Shown: in pieces, positions 8,255-16,883 of the stretch | How the letters are laid out: each line of letters opens with the position of its first letter | Position numbering within the stretch: the stretch's first letter is position 1 | NCBI RefSeq assembly: GCF_900167605.1 | Contig: NZ_FUYH01000004.1 | Coordinates: forward strand, 62,001 to 126,000 | DNA: 64,000 bases | From: Caloramator quimbayensis | Lineage (GTDB): Bacteria > Bacillota > Clostridia > Clostridiales > Caloramatoraceae | Direction: 5' to 3' | Translations under genes and position numbers: made by a program | Notes under the pieces: model-generated | The model's input: only the letters and a program-made list of their open reading frames with translations | What the model was told of the DNA's origin: nothing | Database searches by the model: none

Positions 8255-10458
8255 TGGAACTAAATAAAAACGATAAAATAAATATAGACGAAATATTGAA
8301 GGATATTGAAAATTATCGTCCAAGAAGAAGAGGATGGCACTGGAGAGAGCCAGTAGATAATCTTGAAATGGGTCCCTTTACTTTTCACGATATGAGTAAA
8401 CCCTTAAAAAACAGTTATGGTCTTCCTTCATCTAAGTATTTTGGGAACATTGACCCTCAGCCCCGTCCTGTTATTACAACTGAAATAGCATCAGGAAGGT
8501 TTGAAGATGATATAAGAAGAATGAGAATGGCTGCATGGCACGGTGCAGATCATATTATGGTTATAAGGACAGCTGGACAGAGCCATTATGACGGGCTTAT
8601 TGAGGGAACTCCTCAGGGAATTGGAGGAATTCCAGTTACTAGAAAACAGGTAAGGGCTCAGAGAAAGGCTCTTGACATGATTGAGGATGAAGTTGGCCGT
8701 CCAATCAACTATCATTCCTATGTATCAGGGGAAGCGGGTCCTGATATAGCTGTTATGTTTGCAGAAGAAGGAGTAAATGGTGCCCATCAGGATCCACAGT
8801 ACAACGTTCTTTATAGAAATGTAAATATGGTGCGCTCCTTTGTTGATGCAGCTGAGGCAAAAAAGATAATGGTTTGGGCTGATATGGCACAAATAGATGG
8901 TGCCCATAACGCTAATGCTACTGCAAGACAAGCATGGAAGGTTATGCCAGAGCTTATGGTTCAGCATGCAATTAACTGTATGTATTCAAGAAAGGTTGGT
9001 ATGGATCCTAAAAATATCTGTCTTTCAACGGTTCCGCCAACAGCACCTCCTGCACCATGTTTAAGGCTCGACTTGCCCTATGCTGTAGCACTTAGAGACT
9101 TTTTCCATGACTATAGGATGAGAGCCCAGATGAATACAAAATATATTGAATCGGATACAAGGGAAGCTACAGTAACCCATGTTTTAAATATTTTAACATC
9201 AGTTTTAACAAGTGCTGATATTCAGTCAACTATAACTCCAGATGAAGGTAGAAACGTACCATGGCATTATAACAACATAGCTGCAGTAAGTACAGCAAAA
9301 CAGGCTTTTGCAGGAATGGACGGCCTTATGGAAATGCTCGAGCTTAAAAATGACGGATATCTTAGAGAAAAGGCAAGGGAGATAAAAGAGAGAGCAGTTC
9401 TTTTCATGGAAGAGATTTTAGAGGTTGGAGGATATTTTAAGGCTGTTGAGGAAGGATTCTTTGTTGATTCTGGATATTATCCTGAAAGAAATGGAGATGG
9501 AATCGTTAGAAAAATAGACGGAGGAATAGGTGCAGGAACTGTATATCCAAGGGATAAGGATTATATGGCTCCGGTGACTGCTCATTTTGGATACAACAAC
9601 CTTCCTGATGAAGTTAAAAACCCTTCTGATTTAATAGATGGATGTACCTTTGAAAGACCTGAAAAAATTGTTTATATTGATGAGCTTGATGAAGAGGATA
9701 ATGTAAACTTAAGACTTAAAGAGTCAAGAAAATACTATAGCAGAGAGCACGTAAAACCAGAGGTTGAGTGGGCAGGAGATGGATATATACTTCAGACAAT
9801 GTTCCTTCCTGTTGATGAAAGCACTGCAGAGGTAGTTGCTCTCGAGATTGGAAAGAAGTTAGGACTTGTAGATGTTGAAGTAGTTCACAAAAACATTATG
9901 CAGGATGCTGAAGGAACTTTAGTTGAGATAAAGGGAAGGGTTCCCTTTGAAATCGATGCAACAAAGCTTTATATTCCTCCAAAGCCAGAGGTTATGTCCG
10001 ATGATGAGATAAGGGAAGATATTGAAAGAAGACCTATGAAGGTAGTTGCAGGAACAGTTGGAAACGATGAGCATTCTGTTGGACTAAGAGAAATAATAGA
10101 TATAAAGCACGGCGGCATTGAAAAATATGGAATAGAGTGCATATACCTCGGGACTTCAGTTCCAGTTGAAAAGCTTGTTGATGCAGCAATAGAGGCTAAT
10201 GCTGATGCTATACTTGCAAGCACTATAATAAGCCATGATAATATTCATTATAAAAACATGAAGAAAATACATGAGTTGTGTATAGAAAAGGGTATTAGAG
10301 ATAAGATGATAATAGCCTGCGGTGGAACACAGGTAGCAAATGAATTTGCTGTTGAAGCTGGAGTTGATGCAGGTTTTGGAAGAGGAACTAAAGGTGTTCA
10401 TGTTGCAACTTTCCTTGTTAAAAAGAGAAGAGAGCTTGAAGCAAAGGGATTAAAATGA
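8254..10458 (+). CDS. oraE: D-ornithine 4,5-aminomutase, large subunit (B12/PLP)
   Basis: Catalytic subunit (734 residues) of D-ornithine aminomutase. An N-terminal TIM-barrel-type region (about 50-400) is followed by a C-terminal Rossmann-type cobalamin domain. That domain carries DEHSVG, the DxHxxG base-off B12 motif with His607. Lys618, eleven residues later in DIKHGG, is in the position expected for the PLP Schiff-base lysine of this enzyme class, which sits unusually in the B12 domain. The ends of the domain (LGTSVP, CGGTQVA) are typical of B12 folds. The enzyme is prone to inactivation by loss of adenosylcobalamin, which may explain the next gene. Spacing to that gene is 15 bases. Confidence 0.93.
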   Translation: MELNKNDKINIDEILKDIENYRPRRRGWHWREPVDNLEMGPFTFHDMSKPLKNSYGLPSSKYFGNIDPQPRPVITTEIASGRFEDDIRRMRMAAWHGADHIMVIRTAGQSHYDGLIEGTPQGIGGIPVTRKQVRAQRKALDMIEDEVGRPINYHSYVSGEAGPDIAVMFAEEGVNGAHQDPQYNVLYRNVNMVRSFVDAAEAKKIMVWADMAQIDGAHNANATARQAWKVMPELMVQHAINCMYSRKVGMDPKNICLSTVPPTAPPAPCLRLDLPYAVALRDFFHDYRMRAQMNTKYIESDTREATVTHVLNILTSVLTSADIQSTITPDEGRNVPWHYNNIAAVSTAKQAFAGMDGLMEMLELKNDGYLREKAREIKERAVLFMEEILEVGGYFKAVEEGFFVDSGYYPERNGDGIVRKIDGGIGAGTVYPRDKDYMAPVTAHFGYNNLPDEVKNPSDLIDGCTFERPEKIVYIDELDEEDNVNLRLKESRKYYSREHVKPEVEWAGDGYILQTMFLPVDESTAEVVALEIGKKLGLVDVEVVHKNIMQDAEGTLVEIKGRVPFEIDATKLYIPPKPEVMSDDEIREDIERRPMKVVAGTVGNDEHSVGLREIIDIKHGGIEKYGIECIYLGTSVPVEKLVDAAIEANADAILASTIISHDNIHYKNMKKIHELCIEKGIRDKMIIACGGTQVANEFAVEAGVDAGFGRGTKGVHVATFLVKKRRELEAKGLK

Positions 10459-10473
10459 TTAGAAGGTGCATTT

Positions 10474-11829
10474 ATGAAGATTGATGTTCTTGTTGCAGAA
10501 ATTGGAAGTACTACAACGGTTGTGAATGCCTTTTCAGGCATTCACACCGATAATCCTTTATTTATAGGACAGGGCCAATCGCCAACGACTGTTCTTGATG
10601 GAGATGTAACCATTGGGCTTAAAGGTGCAGTTGAGGATTTAAAGAGTAACTTAAATATTGCAGAAGTGGAATACGATGATTTCCTTGCATCAAGCAGCGC
10701 AGCAGGTGGCCTTAAAATGACAGTACATGGCCTTGTTTATGATATGACAGCAAAGGCTGCAAAGGAAGCTGCCCTTGGGGCAGGGGCTATTATTCATCTT
10801 GTGACTGCAGGACGGCTAAGAAGAAGCGATATTAAAAAAATACAGGATATAAAGCCTAATATAATATTGATTGCTGGAGGACTTGATTTTGGAGAAAGGG
10901 ATACTGCGCTTTATAATGCTGAGGAGATTGCAGCATTAAACCTTGGAATTCCTGTAATCTATGCAGGTAATATAGAAAACCATGAGGATATAAAGGAGAT
11001 ATTTAAAGACTATAATTCTAAACTTTATATAGTAGATAATGTGTACCCTAAAGTTGATCTTTTAAATGTTGAGCCCTGCAGAAAGGTTATACAAAATGCC
11101 TTTGAGGAGCATATAGTACATGCTCCAGGGATGACGAAGGTAAGAAGTATGGTAAATGGGCCTATAATTCCAACACCAGGTGCTGTTATGGAGGCTGCAA
11201 AGCTTTTAAAGGAAGATATAGGTGATTTAATTGTTATTGATGTTGGGGGAGCTACGACTGATGTTCACTCAGTTACTAAAGATTCCGATGAAATAGCAAG
11301 GATTCTTTTATCTCCAGAACCCGAGGCAAAAAGAACTGTTGAGGGCGACCTTGGTGTATATGTAAATATGAAAAATGTACTATCAAGAATTGGAGAGGAA
11401 AAACTTCAAAGTGAACTGGGATTTGATATAAAGCCTATTATTGAAAATTATAAGCCTATACCAAAGACCGATGAGGAAAAAAGATTTGTAGAAAAGCTTA
11501 CCCTCGAGGCAGTTTTAACTGCAGTAAAAAGACATGCAGGTACGGTAAGAAGGCTCTATGGTGAGTCGGGAAGAAAAAGCGTTGCTGAGGGTAAGGATTT
11601 AACTCAGGTAAAATATATAATAGGGACTGGAGGAGCTCTAACAAGGCTCCCAGGGAGAGCTGATATAATGGAAAAAATTTCTGAGAGCGGAAAAGGAACG
11701 GAGCTTTTCCCAACTAAAGAGGCAAAAATTTTAGTTGATAATCATTATATTATGGCATCCCTCGGAGTGCTTTCTAAAAAGTATCCTCAGGCGGCTTTAA
11801 AACTTTTAAAGGCAAGTCTTGAAATTTAG
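10474..11829 (+). CDS. GlmL/MutL-like ATPase of the ornithine cluster
   Basis: A 451-residue protein of the GlmL (MutL) family, an actin/hexokinase-fold ATPase group named for its place beside B12-dependent glutamate mutase. Phosphate-binding motifs are visible as EIGSTTTVVNAF near residues 9-20 and VIDVGGATTDVHS in the middle. A glycine-rich IGTGGALTRLPGR lies near the C-terminus. Here it follows oraE, another B12 aminomutase, so a role as mutase chaperone or reactivating factor is plausible but inferred. It is not MutL of mismatch repair. AGAAGGTG precedes the ATG. The 3' end overlaps the region just before orr. A perfect ten-base-pair hairpin lies in codons 16-25. Confidence 0.82.
   Translation: MKIDVLVAEIGSTTTVVNAFSGIHTDNPLFIGQGQSPTTVLDGDVTIGLKGAVEDLKSNLNIAEVEYDDFLASSSAAGGLKMTVHGLVYDMTAKAAKEAALGAGAIIHLVTAGRLRRSDIKKIQDIKPNIILIAGGLDFGERDTALYNAEEIAALNLGIPVIYAGNIENHEDIKEIFKDYNSKLYIVDNVYPKVDLLNVEPCRKVIQNAFEEHIVHAPGMTKVRSMVNGPIIPTPGAVMEAAKLLKEDIGDLIVIDVGGATTDVHSVTKDSDEIARILLSPEPEAKRTVEGDLGVYVNMKNVLSRIGEEKLQSELGFDIKPIIENYKPIPKTDEEKRFVEKLTLEAVLTAVKRHAGTVRRLYGESGRKSVAEGKDLTQVKYIIGTGGALTRLPGRADIMEKISESGKGTELFPTKEAKILVDNHYIMASLGVLSKKYPQAALKLLKASLEI
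10521..10546. repeat. perfect hairpin inside the start of the GlmL-like gene
   Basis: TGTGAATGCC at 10521-10530 and GGCATTCACA at 10537-10546 pair perfectly around TTTTCA. It lies about 47 bases after the ATG and has no U-tract, so it is not a normal terminator. It may be chance or an mRNA element at the oraE/glmL-like boundary. Confidence 0.6.
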
Positions 11830-11845
11830 CGATGGAGAGGATAAC

Positions 11846-12904
11846 ATGTATCCAAGATTAGAGATTAATCTTAAAAAGCTTGAGCACAATACGAGATTAA
11901 TAAGACAAATGTGTGAAAGACATAATGTTAAAATATGGGGGGTAACGAAGTGTTTCTGTGCTAATCCCATGGCAGCTATGGCAATGCTAAAGGGAGGCGC
12001 TGATATGCTTGCTGATTCGAGGATTGAAAATCTTAAAAAGTTAAAGGATATTCCTTGTAAAAAAGTGCTTTTAAGAATACCTATGCATTGTGAAGTTAAT
12101 GATGTGGTATTATACTCGGATTACAGCCAAAACTCTGAACTTTCAACTTTAAAGCTTTTAGGAGAGGCTGCACAAAAAATAGGAAAAATCCATAATGTAA
12201 TTATAATGCTTGATCTTGGCGATTTAAGAGAGGGAGTGTGGCCAGATAATATAGATGAATTCGTCGGTGAGGCTGTAAAAATAAAAGGTATTGAAATAAA
12301 AGGATTTGGAGTCAATTTAACCTGCTATGGGGGAGTTATTCCAGATGAAATTAATCTTTCAAAGCTTGTTGAAATATCAAAGGATATGGGGGAGAAATAT
12401 AATCTTGATGTTGAAATAATATCAGGAGGGAATTCAAGCAGTCTTTATCTTTTAAAGGAAAGCCGCCTTCCAAAGGGAATTAATAATTTAAGAGTAGGAG
12501 AAGCAATTCTTCTTGGAAGGGAGACAGCCTTTGGAGAGAGGTTAGATGGACTTTATGATGATGCTTTTGTTTTAAAGGCTCAGATAGTTGAGCTTAAAGA
12601 AAAACCATCGGTTCCTATTGGAAATATTGGTATGGATGCCTTTGGAGGAAAGCCTGTATTTGAAGATAAGGGAATGATGAAAAGAGCAATAGCTGCAATG
12701 GGAAGACAGGATATTGATATTAATCTTATACGTCCCTTTGATGATGATATAAAGCTTATAGGTGCAAGCAGCGACCATACTATACTTGATATTACTAATT
12801 CTAAAAAGAATTATAAAGTTGGAGATGCTGTTGAGTTTTACCTCGATTATGGAGGGCTTTTAAAGGCAGCAACATCTGAATATGTGCATAAGATTTTAAT
12901 ATAA
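11846..12904 (+). CDS. orr: ornithine racemase
   Basis: PLP-dependent racemase that converts L-ornithine to D-ornithine, the substrate of OraSE. The 352-residue protein has the fold-type III alanine racemase-like N-terminal barrel, with the PLP lysine in WGVTKCFC (Lys35) and later glycine-rich EIISGGNSSS. The C-terminus (about 260-352) is short compared with alanine racemase. I chose ATG 11846 because GGAGAGG at 11834-11840 is five bases upstream. An in-frame TTG at 11819 lies inside the previous gene. It is the last gene of the cluster; no convincing terminator follows directly. Confidence 0.9.
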   Translation: MYPRLEINLKKLEHNTRLIRQMCERHNVKIWGVTKCFCANPMAAMAMLKGGADMLADSRIENLKKLKDIPCKKVLLRIPMHCEVNDVVLYSDYSQNSELSTLKLLGEAAQKIGKIHNVIIMLDLGDLREGVWPDNIDEFVGEAVKIKGIEIKGFGVNLTCYGGVIPDEINLSKLVEISKDMGEKYNLDVEIISGGNSSSLYLLKESRLPKGINNLRVGEAILLGRETAFGERLDGLYDDAFVLKAQIVELKEKPSVPIGNIGMDAFGGKPVFEDKGMMKRAIAAMGRQDIDINLIRPFDDDIKLIGASSDHTILDITNSKKNYKVGDAVEFYLDYGGLLKAATSEYVHKILI

Positions 12905-12998
12905 TAGTATTCACTAATATACATTATCAGATTATTTATATAGTTATAACTAAGTTTTTATGGAAAAATTAATTAGATATTAAACGTATCGATTTAAG

Positions 12999-13191
12999 TA
13001 GAGCCCATAAATACTGCTAAGGCCAATATAAAGCAAATTTTAGAAGTTCTTGCCTTGCTGACGCAGAAAATTTTAGAACTTTTGGTTGTTTGAACGGAGT
13101 GAGTTTCCAAAAGTTCTTAATTTTCAAGGAAGCAAGGCTTAGAACTTCTAAATGAGAGAAGAAGATTGGCCATGCAGTATTATGGGCTCTA
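12999..13191. mobile_element. 193-base imperfect palindrome, MITE-like element
   Basis: Most of the gap between orr and rarA (12905-13320) is one long inverted repeat. The ends are TAGAGCCCATAAATACTGC at 12999-13017 and its complement at 13174-13191 (one base shorter). Pairing continues inward with AGGCCAAT/ATTGGCCA, TTTAGAAGTTCT/AGAACTTCTAAA, GCCTTGCT/AGCAAGGC and GAACTTTTGG/CCAAAAGTTC. The 21-base loop is at 13086-13106. TAAG flanks both ends (12995-12998 and 13192-13195), like a four-base target duplication. It contains no open reading frame. It could be a MITE, a highly structured RNA, or both. The remaining bases of the gap (12905-12994, 13196-13320) show only AT-rich DNA. Confidence 0.65.
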
Positions 13192-13320
13192 TAAGCTTTA
13201 TAATATTAAAATAATTATTCTTTATATTTTTGCACAATAGCTTTGCTGCTAATCTTAGCTGGTCTATTATAAACTTTTGTTATATAATATTAAAAAATAA
13301 CAATTTAGGCTGGTGAGGAT

Positions 13321-14640
13321 ATGAACTTTATACAAAGTTCTTTTTTTGATGATAATAAAGATACAAAATCTCCCCTTGCAGACAGGGTAAGGCCAAGAAA
13401 TCTTGATGAATTCGTAGGTCAGGAGCATTTATTAGGGAAAGGAAAACTTTTAAGACGCCTTATTGAAACTGATAATATAACATCTATGATTCTTTGGGGG
13501 CCTCCGGGAGTTGGGAAAACAACTCTTGCTATGATTATTGCAAATATGACTCAATCTGAATTTGTAACTATGAGTGCTGTAACATCAGGCATTAAAGAAG
13601 TAAAGGAAGTAATGCAAAAATCTGATGAGGCAAGGCTTAAAGGAATTAGAACGGTTCTTTTTATAGATGAAATACATAGGTTTAATAAAGCTCAGCAGGA
13701 TGCTTTTTTGCCTTATGTTGAAAAGGGAAGCATTATTTTAATAGGCGCAACAACTGAAAACCCATCTTTTCAGGTAAATTCAGCGCTCATTTCCCGTTCG
13801 AGGGTTTTTGTACTTGAAATGCTAAAAACAGAGGATATTGTAAAACTTTTAAAGAATGCTATTAATGATGAGAGGGGCTTTAAAGATTTAAACATTAAAG
13901 TTGAAGATGAAATTCTGAATATGATAGCAGTATATTCTAACGGAGATGCAAGGACTGCTCTGAACACCTTAGAGATAGCTGTAAAGGGTGCTAAGACAGT
14001 AGATGGTATTAAGTTTATAGATAAATCTACAGTTGAAGAATGTATGCAGAAAAAATCGCTTCTTTACGATAAAAATGGTGAGCAGCACTATAATTTAATT
14101 TCTGCTTTTCATAAGTCTATGAGAAACAGCGATGCTGATGCAGCGCTTTATTATCTTGCAAGAATGCTTGAAGCAGGGGAAGATCCTTTATATGTTGCAA
14201 GAAGAATTGTAAGGTTTGCCTCGGAGGATGTGGGACTTGCAGATCCAAGAGCTTTAGAGATAGCTGTTGCTGCCTATAAGGCTGTAACCTTTATAGGTAT
14301 GCCGGAATGTTCTGTTAATCTTGCACAGGCTGCTGTTTATATGTCCCTTGCTCCAAAATCTAATGCAGTTTATATGGCATATAAAATGGCAAAAAAAGAT
14401 GCCCTTGAGACCTTTAATGAAGATGTACCGATGCACCTTAGAAACGCACCTACAAAACTTATGAAGGATCTTGGCTATAATAAAGGCTACATGTATTCCC
14501 ATGACTATGAAAACAATATTGCAAAAATGCAGTGTCTTCCGGATAACTTAAAAGGCAGAGCATATTATAATCCAACAGAGGAAGGACTTGAAAAGAAATT
14601 TAAAGAAAGGCTTGAATATATAAAAAGGATTAATAGATAA
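13321..14640 (+). CDS. rarA: replication-associated recombination protein A (RarA/MgsA)
   Basis: AAA+ ATPase of the clamp-loader-like RarA family (439 residues), acting at stalled or gapped replication forks. It has Walker A GPPGVGKTT (Lys66), Walker B VLFIDEIHRF, the sensor region GATTENPSF, and the C-terminal MgsA tetramerisation domain with YLARMLEAGEDPLYVARR. The family is conserved in bacteria and eukaryotes (WRNIP1). GGTGAGG upstream sets the ATG. It is a single-gene unit, preceded by the palindromic gap and closed by a bidirectional terminator shared with the convergent chemoreceptor gene. Confidence 0.95.
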   Translation: MNFIQSSFFDDNKDTKSPLADRVRPRNLDEFVGQEHLLGKGKLLRRLIETDNITSMILWGPPGVGKTTLAMIIANMTQSEFVTMSAVTSGIKEVKEVMQKSDEARLKGIRTVLFIDEIHRFNKAQQDAFLPYVEKGSIILIGATTENPSFQVNSALISRSRVFVLEMLKTEDIVKLLKNAINDERGFKDLNIKVEDEILNMIAVYSNGDARTALNTLEIAVKGAKTVDGIKFIDKSTVEECMQKKSLLYDKNGEQHYNLISAFHKSMRNSDADAALYYLARMLEAGEDPLYVARRIVRFASEDVGLADPRALEIAVAAYKAVTFIGMPECSVNLAQAAVYMSLAPKSNAVYMAYKMAKKDALETFNEDVPMHLRNAPTKLMKDLGYNKGYMYSHDYENNIAKMQCLPDNLKGRAYYNPTEEGLEKKFKERLEYIKRINR

Positions 14641-14671
14641 AAAAGAGATGGATAATCCATCTCTTTTTTAT
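14641..14671. terminator. bidirectional terminator between rarA and the chemoreceptor
   Basis: AAAAGAGATGGAT and ATCCATCTCTTTT pair, with a T run on the + side and a matching A run before it, so it can stop transcription from both convergent genes. Confidence 0.9.
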
Positions 14672-16672
14672 CTATATTACAAATCTTGATATGCTGCTGT
14701 TTAATTTGTCAGCGGCGTCCTTTGCCTTTTCCATTTCTTCAATAATGCTATTGGATTTTTTGTGTATATCGGATACGCTTCCTGCTATATCAGTTGCACC
14801 TCCTGCACCGTCGCTTGAAGCCTTTGCAACGCTTTCTATGGTTAACATTACTTCGTTTATTGAAGATAAAAGCTCTTGAGCTGTTGAACTAAAATTAGTA
14901 ACGAGGCTGTCTACGTATTTTGCATCTGTGCTGTATTTTTCTGCAACATCTATCATTGTTTTATAATCGTTATCAACATTTACAGACATAAAATCTAAAA
15001 GACTGTTTGAACTGTTTACTAAGTTGTTTACAGTATCGCTTACCTTTCCTGTTATGTTTTGAATTTCAATAACGGTGTTTTTAGATTGTTCAGCAAGCTT
15101 TCTAATCTCTTCAGCAACAACTGAAAAACCTCTTCCGGCTTCTCCAGCCCTTGAAGCTTCGATTGCTGCATTAAGTGCTAAAAGATTTGTCTGGGAAGTT
15201 ATCTGCATAATGGATTCTGATAAAGTACTTATCTTTTCAACTATTTTTGCTTCTTCAATTGCTTTTTCAAGCTCAGCTTTGGTTTTTTCAAATACTTCCT
15301 TTGCTTTTGCTTGTGATTCTTCAACGGATATTTTTGTATCCTGTGCCCTTTGGCTTATATTTGAAGCCTCAAAGGCACCATCTTGAGATTTTTTAGATAT
15401 AATCTGTACTGATTTTTCTATTTCAATCGAAGCTGCTGACATCTCCTCGGCAGAAGCTGCAGTTTCTTCCATAGTAGCAGAAAGATCATGGGTTGTTGCT
15501 GATACTTTTTCTATTGTATTATTAAGTTCGCTTATACTGCAATTTACAGAGTCTATTACTGAATGTATGCCTTTTGCTTCACTTTTAACTTCAAGTATAA
15601 GCTTTTTAAGTTCATTCTGCATCGAGTCAACTCCGCCTGCAATAACCCCAATTTCTCCTTTGTAATTTATATATTTTTCAGGCATCTTTGTGGAAAAATC
15701 TCCCGATTTAATCTTATCTATAACACTAACTATAACATTAATTGGATCTACTATTTTTTTAGAAAAAAATATACCAATTAATATTGAAGCAGCTGCAAAA
15801 AGAATGAAGATTATTATATCATAATTTCTAATTGAATTTGTAGCCTCAGATATCTCCTTTTCAGGTACAAGGCCTATAACTCTCCAGCCTGTTTTGTCAT
15901 GACTTTTTACTATGTATATATATTTAGCTTTATCAATAAGTACTGTTCCAGACTGAGAATTTGATTTTAATATGGCATCGATATAGGGTACTTCCTTTGA
16001 AGTTTTATTTAATAGTTCTTTTTTCTTATCTGCTATTATAGTTCCGTTTTTATCAGTTATTGTTACAAATCCGCTGTTTCCAATTTTAATAGATTGTACG
16101 AGTTCCGATAGAGTAGTAAGTTTTATATCAAGTCCTACAACGCCAATAAGATTATTAGAAGAATCCTTAATAGCTTTTGCATATGTAACCATGAAATTTC
16201 CTTTTTGAATAGCATCTTCATATGGATCAGTAACAATAAAATCATTGCTTGAAGATGCATCTATATACCAAGGGCGTTTTCTTGGATCATAACCTTCTGG
16301 AAGAGTCTGCTCTGGTGCGATTATCATCTTTCCATTATTAACTCCCATGTATATTGCGGTTATATCTTTATAGTTTGTAACATAAGAGTTTAAAGTTAAC
16401 ATGAGCCATTTTTCGCAGTCGCCATTTGATAATATACCATTGGCATTAGGATCTTGAGATAATAGTGAAATTAATTCGCTTTTGCTTTTATATGATGACT
16501 CAATTACATCAAGGCCTCTTTTAATGCTCTGATCGATTGTTTCTATGTATTGATTTTTCACAGCTTTTAATGATATGTAATAATTAAGGGATGTAAATAT
16601 TAATAATGGAATTAAAGAAAGTAAAAGAAGAAGTGAAATGATTTGTTTTCTTAATACTTTTTTGTTTTTCAT
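14672..16672 (-). CDS. methyl-accepting chemotaxis protein with Cache domain
   Basis: Transmembrane chemoreceptor of 666 residues. An N-terminal membrane segment (about 12-32) is followed by an extracellular double-Cache-type sensor (about 35-275, with YDPRKRPWY and GVVGLDIKL). A second membrane helix (about 275-300, [15 protein letters not shown]), a HAMP linker and the cytoplasmic signalling domain follow. The hairpin tip contains [20 protein letters not shown]. It would signal to CheA/CheW. I chose the ATG at 16672 because a GGGGGGA box lies just upstream on the - strand; the in-frame extension to 16732 lacks a ribosome site. No chemotaxis partner genes are present in the window. The ligand is unknown, but family members often bind amino acids or organic acids. 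Confidence 0.93.
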   Translation of the reverse strand: MKNKKVLRKQIISLLLLLSLIPLLIFTSLNYYISLKAVKNQYIETIDQSIKRGLDVIESSYKSKSELISLLSQDPNANGILSNGDCEKWLMLTLNSYVTNYKDITAIYMGVNNGKMIIAPEQTLPEGYDPRKRPWYIDASSSNDFIVTDPYEDAIQKGNFMVTYAKAIKDSSNNLIGVVGLDIKLTTLSELVQSIKIGNSGFVTITDKNGTIIADKKKELLNKTSKEVPYIDAILKSNSQSGTVLIDKAKYIYIVKSHDKTGWRVIGLVPEKEISEATNSIRNYDIIIFILFAAASILIGIFFSKKIVDPINVIVSVIDKIKSGDFSTKMPEKYINYKGEIGVIAGGVDSMQNELKKLILEVKSEAKGIHSVIDSVNCSISELNNTIEKVSATTHDLSATMEETAASAEEMSAASIEIEKSVQIISKKSQDGAFEASNISQRAQDTKISVEESQAKAKEVFEKTKAELEKAIEEAKIVEKISTLSESIMQITSQTNLLALNAAIEASRAGEAGRGFSVVAEEIRKLAEQSKNTVIEIQNITGKVSDTVNNLVNSSNSLLDFMSVNVDNDYKTMIDVAEKYSTDAKYVDSLVTNFSSTAQELLSSINEVMLTIESVAKASSDGAGGATDIAGSVSDIHKKSNSIIEEMEKAKDAADKLNSSISRFVI

Positions 16673-16883
16673 AATGTCCCCCCGTTTATAATGATGTATA
16701 TATATTAAATATTTTACAAAACAAAAATACAACTATCAACGAATTTCGACATTTATTATTATTAATTTTTTAAAACAATTTGAAATTTTAATTTAATTTA
16801 TGAATTTATCAATAATAATACTAAAAGGAACAAAATTCCAAGACATTTCGTCTAAATTATAAAAATGGAAAAGAAGGGATAGT

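Noticed and set aside
9969-10401. Open frames on the - strand inside oraE
   Set aside because: They are antisense to a strongly conserved enzyme gene, have no ribosome sites and match no known pattern.
13220-13275. Second inverted repeat before rarA (AATAG...CTATT)
   Set aside because: Only short stretches pair (AATAG, GCT, ATTAGC), which is within chance for this AT-rich region.
15075-15386. 103-residue + strand frame within the chemoreceptor gene
   Set aside because: Antisense shadow of the helical signalling domain, with no ribosome site.
16733-16883. Sigma-D type promoter for the chemoreceptor
   Set aside because: Fragments such as TAAA and GTTGATAG are present on the - strand, but the spacing does not fit the consensus.
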